A stretch of DNA of 64,000 nucleotides, from contig JAJEKB010021536.1 in NCBI GenBank assembly GCA_022393335.1, positions 1 through 64,000 of the forward strand, written 5' to 3'. How positions within the stretch are numbered: the first letter of the stretch is position 1; each line of letters opens with the position of its first letter. The stretch comes from Macrotrachela quadricornifera. Taxonomy: Eukaryota > Rotifera > Eurotatoria > Philodinida > Philodinidae. Positions 20,433 through 31,398 of the stretch are shown here, in pieces. Position numbers and translations under genes: made by a program. The notes under the pieces were generated by a model. It had not been told where the DNA came from. It searched no databases and was given only the letters and a program-made list of their open reading frames with translations.

Positions 20433-21130
20433 TTAAATCTGGCTTATTGAATGATTTATAGTTGTTATATTCTTAATACGCCGTGTGGCCATGAGTATCG
20501 TATGAAACCATGCAGTCTGTCTAATAAAACGAAGAAATTTTCGTCGAAATGATGGACTAGAAAGTATATGCAAATAAAAAGCACCACTATAGTTTAAATA
20601 CGGGACATTGAATGATATGTTAATCATAATGTACTAATAATTGAAATTTCAGCTGTTTGTAGTGGAGAAAAGACAAGATTGAAAATTAAATAACATGGAT
20701 ATAATAAATTGCAATAAACAATCAGTTATGACTTGAAGTAATGAAACCACATATTATTATCATTGGTGGAATTAATAATCCTTGAATAAGTGTAGATATT
20801 ATTAAATAAGTTACAAATATAGAATCCAATTGATAATAACTAAATGATACGCCACTTTTAGTTGACTTATCATACGTATTAGCACACATTCGATCAATAC
20901 ATGCAAGTAAAATAGAACATCAATAAATTAAAAAGAAAGTATAATTAAATACATATGACAACGACAAAATCATCAAAAATGTTATCGCTAGATTAATATT
21001 CCATATGCCACGAGAAATGCAAAGTACAAGATCAAAATTTACTATGAAAATATTAATAATCGTTAAGACAATATAATTCAATTGAAACAATTACCAATAT
21101 TTCCAAGAATAGAACAGATAGATATTATAT
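20433..21130 (-). pseudogene. Class A GPCR pseudogene, second subfamily
   Basis: Read on the minus strand, the pieces keep receptor order: ICSILGNIGNCFN (TM1 end with GNxxN) followed by stops; NINLAITFLMILSLSYVFNY; SILLACIDRMCANTYD (TM3 end with a DRM variant of DRY); YLIISTLIQGLLIPPMIIIC (TM4); and, after a gap at 20640-20740, NVPYLNYSGAFYLHILSS with PSFRRKFLRFIRQT (TM7 and helix 8). Stops between TM1 and TM3 and the missing TM5-6 show it is non-functional. It is distinct from the pseudogene at 7225 in its TM3 and TM7 wording. A third fragment of the same subfamily lies at 28322. Confidence 0.6.
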
Positions 21131-22367
21131 AAAAAAACACCAAAGGACTTCATTGAAAGTGGTTGTGAAATTAGGAAGTAATACATTCGACGTCTATATC
21201 GTAATTCAAAATGTATTAGCAATATACTTTAAAAGTGAAATATCACGAAAAAAAAAATCCTTGCTTGTCAATAAATAGTCATATCCTATGCAAATGTCTC
21301 AAGAATTTTCCGAGCAAAATTGATGTGTATGTGTATGTCGTGTTCTTTACAATTTTTACATTACATCGTTGACATTTTTAATGTATAATAAGGAAAAAAG
21401 CCGGTATTTGTGTTGTCAAAAGCAGGAAAATTACAGCTTAATCATCTATATTAAAGATATTTAATTAATTGTCAAGAATATCATTAGAATACTATATACC
21501 TTCTATCATCTTTAATCAATATATAATGTTCTTTTTTTCTTCCAATAAAAGGTATATTACAGCAATACGCATTATTCATAGAGTCAAAAACATTTTTAAC
21601 AATCGTAATGACCTGACTGCATATGATGTTTTCTTCACAATAGATCTCAATTCTTACTAAAAGATAATATCTGTCATAAATCTTTAGCTATTTATATATT
21701 ACAGTAACTAAATTCAATATGATTTAGGTAATTTCTTTTGTAGAAAAATATTGTGCTATTTTAAGCTACTAAATGAATAAACAATAAGTATATGGTGATT
21801 AATATTTTATATATGCCCTGTTTACAAGCAAAAAAGTAAATCATCATAATGACAATATAAGATGCAAAGATAAAGCCATGTGCGGACTCGATATTCATTA
21901 TTATTATGAATTAACTGATAAGAATTGGTCTATTTGCTGAAAAGTAACGATGAAATAGCATTTTAACCTGAATAAAAAACAGATAATAAAAATAAACATT
22001 ACAGTAGCAATGAAGCCATATATATATATATATGCGTATTTCCTTTACTTTGATACACTGTTCGTTTTTATCTGGTAACCGAATTTTGCAAGCGTCATCT
22101 CCACTGCACGTGTATTATCAAGTAAGTAAACCAAAAATCTTGCTATATTTCAATCACCAATAGTATTTCCTAGATTAGTCAATGTAGCAAAAATATATTC
22201 ATTTTTCAGATATAGAGTAACTTATTGGTTATTATATAATTGCATCAGATAGATGTCTAAAAATCATTATGAAAAACGAATACTACTTTTGATATTAGCA
22301 AAATAAAAAAAAAATGAAAAAAGATATTTTAATATATTTCACTTATTTTTATTTTATTTTTTACAGA
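21131..22367. other. Upstream region of the dioxygenase-like gene
   Basis: A TA-repeat microsatellite lies at about 22017-22033. The sequence just before 22367 ends in a polypyrimidine tract and TTACAG, suggesting a 5'-UTR intron acceptor for the next gene. Nothing else recognised. Confidence 0.4.
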
Positions 22368-23072
22368 ATGCTTCGTTATCTTACATTAATATTCGTTATG
22401 CTATCAATAGCATATGGTCATAATTCTCTTCGAAATGAATATATTCGATCTAGAGCTCGATCATCTATCATTAATCATTCGGATCAATTGATTAAAACTC
22501 AACCTACAATGCCTATTAAAGCTGGTGAAAAATCGCCTGCTCTCAATTCTGATTTATTCTTTCCACCATTACCTGGACAATCTAATAATGATTTTCATCC
22601 ACAATTACGTCGTTTACCTGCAGCAAATGAAACACTTTATTATTATTCATGGCATATTCATACATATTTCTTTCATGAAAATGTTAATGTAACAGCACGT
22701 GCTCTTGCAATACGTGAAGAATTTATGAATTATTTTAATATTGAAAAATGTATAGGTAATTGTTTTATGGGTGGATATTTTGATAATTGTACTCGTATGT
22801 GTGTTTGGGATCCTGTTATGGGTGTTGATGGACCACATCCATATGGACAATGGGGTGTTTATTTACCAAATGAATTACTTATGGATACACTTGCATGGAT
22901 GTCAGCTAATCATGGTGAATTTGAAGTATTATTTCATCCAAATACAGGAGAAATGGTTGGTGATCATGATAGTGATAGACGAGCAATGTGGATTAAACAA
23001 ACAGTACCACTTGATTTAGATTTCTTAAGATGGTTACAATGTAAATGGTTTGGATGCAGTGAAGGATTTTAA
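22368..23072 (+). CDS. Secreted DOPA 4,5-dioxygenase-like protein
   Basis: The start is placed at 22368, right after a splice-like TTTTTTACAG. From there the 234-residue protein opens with a signal peptide (MLRYLTLIFVMLSIAYG). The first ATG of the longer frame (22314) would read through the putative intron. The mature part matches the DOPA 4,5-dioxygenase family: YYYSWHIHTYFFHENV near residue 85 (metal-binding His pair), then GPHPYGQWGVY near 155, then LFHPNTGEMVGDHDSDRRAM near 193. The last corresponds to the family's HPNTG-x-DH block with probable metal and substrate ligands. The family opens aromatic rings of catechols such as L-DOPA; it is known mainly from fungi, plants and bacteria. An animal copy with a signal peptide is unusual and suggests transfer followed by retargeting. 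Two extra cysteine clusters (CIGNC, CTRMC) may form disulfides. Confidence 0.75.
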   Translation: MLRYLTLIFVMLSIAYGHNSLRNEYIRSRARSSIINHSDQLIKTQPTMPIKAGEKSPALNSDLFFPPLPGQSNNDFHPQLRRLPAANETLYYYSWHIHTYFFHENVNVTARALAIREEFMNYFNIEKCIGNCFMGGYFDNCTRMCVWDPVMGVDGPHPYGQWGVYLPNELLMDTLAWMSANHGEFEVLFHPNTGEMVGDHDSDRRAMWIKQTVPLDLDFLRWLQCKWFGCSEGF

Positions 23073-24078
23073 ATATTATGGAATAAACTAAATTCTGTAT
23101 TCTTAGTTTTTTAAAGATTTTTGAAATGAAAAAAAAAAAACAAAATCTCTGTAATTAAGAATATTGTTTGTAATTTGTTCGACTTATGATATACGTATAT
23201 CGAAATAAAACTTTAATAACATCTTTGAGATACTTGACATAAAATCTATAATCAATTGCAAATATCTTATCGCAGAATTTACTCGTTATTACACTTGACA
23301 GTCTACAATCTTTAAGAATATTCAGACTAGATTATTAGTGGAATGAATAAATTATTTTCAAAAAACCAGCAAAATTGAAAAGACAGCAATGATATAATTA
23401 GTTGAAATATCGTTCATTTGTAATAATACCCATACATTTGAAAATATTATTGAAGAACTATTATTAAAGAAAGATTAACAATATACAAATTTTTTTAATC
23501 CTATTATGTCCAACATTCATATCTTTCAATAAATTCTTCCTTTCATCCTTCACAATGATAATGTGGACTTTGTTCTCATCAAAAGAGTAATCTCCAAAAT
23601 CAAATATAAGATGAATAACATAATTGTTTTTTTTTATTCATCTTTCGTTGAAAGTGTTGCATTAATACAAGATATGTATAAGTGTAAGTCAATATACGCA
23701 ATGTAGATGAAATGCGGGTAGTACTGGGAAAAAACATGATTTACCAACCAGCTACAGGAAATTTCTTTACCTACAAAACAGCATCACAAAATTAATATTT
23801 TAACTTCGTAAGTCTCAGTCATAAGTGTGTACTATCTATTCCGTAAAAATTAGAACTATTCCAAATCATATAGTTATGCAAAAAGCTAAGTTTCGAAAAA
23901 CTGTACAGCTAGAAAAAAGAAGATTTTTAACAAGATATTCAGCTTCTTGTTCCATATGAAAACGGTATTTTTCAAATAAAAAAGAAATAACACACATCTA
24001 AATCTTATGACTTTTTTTTACCAAATTCAGATGTAATTATAGAATATTTTCTGTATAATGACGAATAGTGAGGATAAG
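23073..24078. other. Intergenic spacer
   Basis: AT-rich, no gene recognised. It ends at the presumed target-site duplication of the hAT-like element. Confidence 0.45.
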
Positions 24079-24086
24079 TTATACGG

Positions 24087-24672
24087 TAGGGCTGCCAACT
24101 GTACCCCATAAAGTTCTATATTCCTAAGATACATATTTTGTATTCCATTTGAGGTTTTTAAATAATATAGGACTTCTTATAGGATTCAGTCTTTGAAAAA
24201 AAAGAAGATTTTCTTTTAAAAGTAACGAAAATACGAGATTTTTCATCGTTGGATGTTAATGTAAATTTTAATTAAAATAACTACCATTTGAGCTTTTGTT
24301 CTCTTGAAATTGTATCTAGAATATTGTGCAGTTAATAGACTGTAAAACAGAATGATTATTGTACTGATTCATATATAAAAATGACTTTTCCAAACTTATA
24401 TCTAAACTACATAGATAACACACAAGTATCCAGTGACTATAGACGTTTTCAAAATGAACTTACGAGAGTTATTGTTCAGAATTTATTGAGTATTATGTTC
24501 ATTATATTTTATTCTCTTCATATTTAGATTTTCTATATTCTGTAGTTCTTTTAAAATGTTTGTCGTTTAACTTTTTCACATCGTAGGAATACAAAATATA
24601 GGACGAATCTCACTCTCGTAAATCGATCTTCTAACAAGACTAAATTACGTTTTTTTACAGTTGGCAGCCCTG
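24087..24672. mobile_element. Non-autonomous hAT-like DNA element (MITE)
   Basis: Terminal inverted repeats are TAGGGCTGCCAACTGT at 24087-24102 and ACAGTTGGCAGCCCTG at 24657-24672, matching 15 of 16. Eight-base flanks TTATACGG (24079-24086) and CTATACAG (24673-24680) agree at 6 of 8 positions, as expected for an old hAT 8-bp target-site duplication. The CAGGG-type end is typical of hAT elements. A subterminal inverted pair (ATATTTTGTATTCC near 24135 and GGAATACAAAATAT near 24587) is also present. There is no transposase frame inside the 586 bp. Confidence 0.7.
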
Positions 24673-24680
24673 CTATACAG

Positions 24681-25461
24681 ACATATTTGATTAGTGATAT
24701 TGATCGTCTTCACCTGTTTTCTAGTTAAACATTCAACTTTTTATCTGAAATATTTAACTACACATGAGTGTTATAGATGTTTTTGAATTGTATCTATAAT
24801 TTTTTTTTAATATTCTTGTTCTTGGTTTAGAGCATTTTTCCATTCTTTGACGTTCATAAACTAATTAAGGTTAATGCTTTATGAAATGAATTCGATTCAG
24901 ATCAGATCGCGTCGAAAATATCAAGTCTAAAAATGTCATCGTTCATTTTCGCGCGAAATATAATTAAATATAAAAATTTATTTAGTATATGCTTATTTGT
25001 CACACTGAAATGTAAGTTGATATTTAGAAAATTCATAAGTTATTACAGCATAGAAAGATATTAGTAAGGGAAAAAACCAAGAGAATGATAGAATGAAAGA
25101 AAAGAAAAGAGAACGAATAGAAATAACCCTTTTCGATTTAATATTCGTCTAAAACACATGTGATGATACATAATTCATCTAAACATTTATTTATTTTCTT
25201 TCCTATCTCTATATGTCATATATTCATATGTATTATGTTCAATGGGATTTATTCCTATCATTCAATGGATATTTCCAAGAAATATATAATTCGATATCCT
25301 ATATATAATCCATAATTTTTCATAAATGAAAGTAAGTGTGTGACGAAATAGTATTCAATTGACGATCTTGAGTTAGTTATTTAATAAATGTTTAATTTAA
25401 AATTTTCTTTTGTATTTAGAATAAGCTGCAAAATTGATTCTACGTTTTTATTATATTAATA
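24681..25461. other. Intergenic region upstream of the UBC gene
   Basis: AT-rich with a purine-rich stretch near 25075-25125. No gene or bounded repeat recognised. A 5'-UTR intron may be present. Confidence 0.4.
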
Positions 25462-27782
25462 ATGAGTGTAACATTTAAACCACAGAATACAAAAGCTGCT
25501 GCTACAAAACGAATCATGAGGTATGTTTAAAGAAGAAAAAGAATAATTTATTTTTTATTTTAAATGGTTTTTTTTTCAAAGAGATTTGAGAGATCTTGAA
25601 AAATGTCCAGTACCTGGTCTTGGTGTCTGTTGTCCAGATGAATCTAATCCATTTGGTTTACATTGTAATGTATGTATATCAAATATTTTATTTGATTTAT
25701 AATAGAAAAGAAAAAATCAAACAAATCCTTGACTTCTTCTTCTATATTCAGGTATTAATTAATGATGGTCCTTATCGTGGAATTATGATTCATTTAATTC
25801 TTCATATTCCTGAAGATTATCCATTAACAGGTCCTGCTGGAAATATAGCACCTGGTTTAGAATTTGATTCGAGATATCATGGTCATATTCATGAAGATGG
25901 AAGGTATAATTAGACATAAAATAAATTATTAAGAATTATTTTTATTTCATAATTTAGAAATGGACATGCACTATGTAATGATTTATTAACAAATTATGCT
26001 TCATATTTTCGAGCTATCGATGATGGTCGTGCTAAACAAGGTAGTGGTTGGAGGTAAATTAATGATTATTTTTTTTTCTAATAAATTTCTTCTCGGTCTA
26101 GACTCGTGGTATACATTTTATTTTTTGTTAGAAAGAGCATATCTAGATACAGGGCAGCACAGAAGCCTTTTATTAGAGAAAGAAGATCACAAGTTTAATA
26201 ACTCAAAAATTGACTTTTTTTTCCGATGAGAAATAGGTGATACTAAAAATATGACACGATATACTTTTTAATGTTCTTTATACATTCTATCATCCCTGTA
26301 GTTTTGTACAAATCTCTATTAATTTCCAACATTTATTAAAAAAATTTTTCCAAGATTCTAAAAAATTGAAAAATTAATTAATATTTATTTTTATAGTCCA
26401 GGTTATACATTATCAACTGCATTACTTCAAATAGTAACATTTTTTGCTGAACCTGATCTACATCATCCACCATCATCATCAAGTATTAATCATTTACATA
26501 ATATGATAAAAAAATATCAATGTCAAATTTGTGGTCATACATATAATAAACCAAATCCATCTATAATTGATTATAATGAAATAAATGAAACTAAACAAGA
26601 AGAAAATATTCAATTAAAACATGAATTAATTGAAAAATTAACATGTGGTGTAACTAAACAAAATATATTTGAAGATAAAATATGTTTAGGTTATCCATTA
26701 TTAATTAAACGTGATAGATATAATAGATTATGGTCAGAAATTCTATTAGAACTTATATCATATGATGCATATATTGCTGAAATACAAAAAATTGGTGTAT
26801 ATAAATTAGATTTTTATGAATATTCAAAATTTCGTTCAGTTACAGGTAAAGATTATAATCATTGGTTACCAATTTATATAAATAAAGAACATTTTGAACA
26901 AAGTCAAATATTTATTGAAAATAGTATAAGTATTATTTATAATGGTACAGCTATAGGTAATATAAAATATGATTTTACGCCATTAATGGCATTAAATGTA
27001 TTAACATCATTAATGAATAAATCAAGTGTACAATTATTTAATGGACAATTATATGAATCAAAACATGCTATTGAAGCATATTGTCATTTTTTACGTTTAT
27101 TAATGCATTTTATTGATATTTATTCAGTATTAGGTAATATTAAATTTTTTAAAATTATTAACTTTCTTTTTTTTTTTTATTTTAAAGATCATGAAATAAA
27201 TACTACAATTGAAAATTTTACTAAAAATTTAACAAATCGAAATAAAAAATATATACCTGATATAGGTGAATTTTTAATAAAAATAGCATTATCAAAAAAA
27301 TATCAATTTAATGAAATAAAAACTTATATTTATGAAGAATATTTTGCACGACAAATTTATTGGATACAACGTAGTGGTGTTATTCAAAATTTATTAGATA
27401 TACAATCAAAATATTTATTAGATATATTTAATTCTGTTAAAGTATCAAATCATTTATTAGTATTTAATTTAGAAATGGCACAAACATTTATTTTTTCTGG
27501 TATAAAAGAGTAAGTTTATATAGAAATTTTTTTAAATACAGATTATTTTATGAATTTGTTTTTTTGTATAGACATTTAGATCGATCATATGGTTATCCAC
27601 CGAATAATGTTGTTGAAAATTTTCAACAACGATTAAAAGCTATAAAAAATTTAGATCGATATAGTGATTTTTTTAAAGCTATTCAATTAGATGATACAAT
27701 TAAATCAACAGAAGATTTAATTTCTTTTATAAAATGTTCAATTACAATATCAAATAAACAAGGTTATACAAATATAATATAA
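25462..27782 (+). CDS. Ubiquitin-conjugating (UBC-fold) protein with long unknown C-terminal region
   Basis: Seven exons join without phase conflict: 25462-25520, 25582-25669, 25752-25903, 25958-26053, 26397-27133, 27188-27509 and 27572-27782, giving 554 residues. The intron 27134-27187 is 54 nt with no stop, so an intron-retained reading also stays open. The N-terminal ~155 residues form an E2 core: RDLEKCPVPGLGVCCPDES, then YRGIMIHLILHIPEDYPLTG, then FDSRYHGHIHEDG. GHALCNDLL supplies a cysteine at the E2 active-site position, followed by SGWSPGYTLSTALLQIVTFF, the WSP-T helix. The HPN tripeptide is replaced by HGHIHED. Next comes a CxxC pair (YQCQICGHTYNKP) and about 380 residues of unknown, helix-rich sequence. 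It probably transfers ubiquitin or a relative in the cytosol; catalysis is inferred from the conserved Cys. Confidence 0.8.
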
Positions 27783-28321
27783 TCTGAAGAAGAATAATTT
27801 AAAATATATATATAATCAACAAAAATGATATTCTAATGAACTTACGCTTTTTTTCTTTAGTAATTAGTCGAGATATGATACTAGTTTTTATTTTTTATTA
27901 GGATTGTTTTATTTCATTAATGTACTTATATTGATATTTATCAAAGAGTTTTTTCATGTTTCAAATAACATAATAAATAAAGAAACGTGAATGGAATAAT
28001 TTTTAACTAGATATATACAGTGATTTATATTTCTTTAAAATCAATACTATTTATAAAATATTGTCTTTGATATCACAGATCTTTTTATACATTGATATTA
28101 CAAAGATAAGGGTTAGATTATATATGAAATACAACACAAATATTAATGTTTATTTTAAAAAAAAACGAAGTTGAGAGAAAAGTACATGGGTGAGATGACT
28201 TTGATAATATTTAAATTTGGATTATAGGATAAATTATAATGGCTGCGTTAGCAACATGCATTGGAATTATAGCTATTGAAACAATACTATGTCTTTGATT
28301 ATTATAACTTATTTGCTGTTA
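27783..28321. other. Intergenic spacer
   Basis: A short TATATA run occurs near 27806. No gene recognised. Confidence 0.45.
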
Positions 28322-28431
28322 ACACCATAGAATTCGTCAAATACACCGAAAAAATTTCGTCGAAATGATAGACTCGAAAGTCTATGTAAATAAAATGCAT
28401 CACTATAGTTTACATAGGGTACACTCTAAAA
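28322..28431 (-). pseudogene. GPCR C-terminal fragment (TM7/helix 8)
   Basis: The minus strand reads SVPYVNYSDAFYLHRLSS followed by LSFRRNFFGVFDEFYG. This parallels the C-terminal piece of the pseudogene at 20433 almost word for word (NVPYLNYSGAFYLHILSS). At the DNA level, TTTCGTCGAAATGATRGACT and ATCACTATAGTTTA are shared. Nothing upstream resembles the rest of a receptor, so it is an isolated relic. Confidence 0.5.
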
Positions 28432-31398
28432 AAAGGTAGAATAAAAAACTTTTAAAGGGTTTATGAAAGTGTATATGACTTAGACATACACCAGATCCAG
28501 TCTTGACTGAGATTGTACTTGTTAATAATGTATTATTAAGTCATATTCTTTTGTAATGGTGTGCCAAATATAGTCGTCGAATAAGAATCTCAATATAAGT
28601 TATAGAAAAGCTGGACGTTCTGCTGTCATGAATGTTTTTTATTAAATTTTCAAGGATGATACTAATATTAATATTACAGTCATGTAGTAGTTTTCTTAAT
28701 TATACTTACATTTTTCTGCTTATTGACAAAGATACGCTCGGACATTTATAGCCAGTTTTGTGTATCTTTATTTTTATTTAGTAAACTAAGTTATTTATTT
28801 CTTAAACATCAAAATAATTTTTCGAAATAATGAATCGTATTTGTTGAAGAAACTTCTGTAAAATCTCATCAACACTGTTTCGAGAAACGACAGATCTTAA
28901 AAGTAATTTTTTATCGACTAGAAATAACAAATAATATAGCATCCTGACTAGATAAAAATGTATTGTAAATATCTATTGTCCATTTGAGAATTAGATGGTC
29001 GTGGTCGTTTTGTGAATGACTTTTTATAGAAGAGAGATAGAGATTGAGGATTATCACCGTTAGAAAGAGTAGATGATAAACTGTGTCTCGGATGATTTCA
29101 ATATTTTATTAGTATTAATTAGGAATAGAATCATGGCACGACTTTGTGGCTCGGAGTTTGACGGTCCTCGCGCACTTCGGAGAATCAATATATTAACATT
29201 GTGACCATGACAGACATGCTGCTTTTCTTGAAGTTTCAAGTGAAATCTTCTGAAAAGTAGTCCAAAAAAATTTTCTATATAAGATTCAATGCGTTTCCAT
29301 CTCCTCTTTTCAACAGTAAAAGCTCTACATCTCTATCTTGCTACTACGAAAAGTTATTCTAAAAATGTTCGTAGCCATATAATTTTGAAATGGACAATAG
29401 TTGCAAGTAAAGTTGAATTTCTATGCATCATTCTAATTTCACATACTTTCATTTTTGAATAAAGAGACGATTCTCCAAGTGCAACGTTTACAATTTTCTA
29501 TGAAGATGTGATTATTATTTGAAAATGACACTTATATAAATAAACATGAATAGCAAGAACTGATAATATGAATTTTTCGTGGATAAAGTTTATTATGATG
29601 AAAAAACTTTCTATAACATTTAGGTAGTCAATCATATATTTTGATTATATTGTTAAAATGAGAACGAATTCTTTCTGATTGGATCAATAGTCATTTAAGA
29701 AGTAATGTACTCTATAAAATATGATGATATAGACCTATCATTATTAATAACTATCAGTAATGACAAGAAATAGTCAACAAATCATCATATAAACGAATTG
29801 TTGCTATTGGGTGCCTTATAAAAGTTTAACTAACATATAGTGAGTTATACATTATTCTGACAGCAGTCTCACATCCCAATAGTTACAATGAATTGGAAAC
29901 AAAGAAAGTATTTGTCATTCACCGATCTATAGTTCAGCTTAAGTCAGTACCCAGTCAGGACTCGGTCTCAGTCCAACTGGGTACCCAGTTAACCGGACTG
30001 GTGCATGTCTAGTTCCTTGGTTCTCTTGAGAGAAGAAAAGAAAATTTAGAAAGGTATTTAAATCATACAAAATAAAGCTTTAAGAGTAACATTAGTGCTT
30101 TTCACATACATATCTACAGAATATATACGTAACATCGCCAAATATTTTTACAATCAAAAAACATCCAATATTTCTATTTCAACAAGCGAGTGCAACATCA
30201 AAAATTTACAACGACGCCAGTTCTAATAAAAATTTATCATATATTTTAGCTAACCTTCATGTAACTTAAATTCATCTTCCTTTGATTAGAGCATAAGAGT
30301 GAAGTCAGGAGTCTTGTCTCTCCTATTGTTTGATTTTTTTCACATTTTGTATTGTTGTTGCTTTTCTTTTTCTACCTTTTCCTGCTACACCTATAGATTT
30401 ATTTATATACAAAATAAATAAATCGTCGAAGCCTCATATAGAATACAGTATTATGTAATTTTCGTTATCCATTTTTTTTATTTTCTTTTCTTTGTTCTAC
30501 CAAACTACTAATCACGATAGTCACACAAGGTTTGATACTATAAGACGTAAATGATCATATATAAGTATGTACATTATTAACTTCTGCGGTTTTCCTGTCT
30601 TTTCTCATCTTTCTTACTAAATATTTTTCCATGAAAATTCCTAATATATATATGTGTATATATATATTATTGTTGTGTTATTTCTTAACCCTCAGAAACA
30701 ATAAAGTTTGAATGATAAAAATGCATTTCGAATAAAACCACATTTGTGATTAATTTTGAATATATATTCGATACATACAACGTTCACATATAATATTAAA
30801 TGAGTATACATGGTTTATTCTGTTCTATAGTATGATGATAGTAAAGCCGCTAAATGTATTATTTGCGCATGATTGAGTTTTACCATAGCCATAGTATCAT
30901 ATGTAGTTATTCTTATATCCATTGAAACGTCTTTTTTTGTGATTATTTTATGGCCATTCATCCACTTGCGTTGTTTGTTAACATACAGATGTTTGCAAAA
31001 AAAACTTGGAAACCTTTTTTCACAGATATCTTTTTCTATAAAAGTGCTGTTCGAATTGTTTTATAGTATAGTAGATAGCCCACGACGAGTTCTATGTTAC
31101 AATATAATTTCATATTCTTTTGATTGATTTATAAAAATGTCGACGAGGAAAGAAGTGACACTTTTATATACACAACGTGTAGTATATCTGTCAAGAGTTT
31201 ATTCCTCAAAAAATTACTTTTGTAGTTGCTTATAGTAGTAGAGAAACGGCTGTTTTGAAAAAAAAAATTTTTCGAAGTTTTTTTGCAAACACCTGTATAA
31301 AGACGAGTTGTAAAAGAATATTAATGTGATATTTCTCGAATATTAGAATTCATTTGATGTCAGTAACTGCAACGTATACTTCCTTTTTTTTTAGCATA
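28432..31398. other. Long intergenic region
   Basis: No coding exon is supported. It contains a nested palindrome at 29969-30000, a small GC-richer patch near 29130-29190, and a TATATA microsatellite near 30645-30670. A splice-like acceptor directly precedes 31395, suggesting a 5'-UTR intron of the decarboxylase gene. Confidence 0.4.
29969..30000. repeat. Nested palindrome
   Basis: AACTGGGTACCCAGTT at 29975-29990 is a perfect 16-bp palindrome. It is flanked by CAGTCC (29969-29974) and GGACTG (29995-30000), which extend the stem with a 4-nt offset. Another GTACCCAGT lies just to the left, near 29948. Confidence 0.75.
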
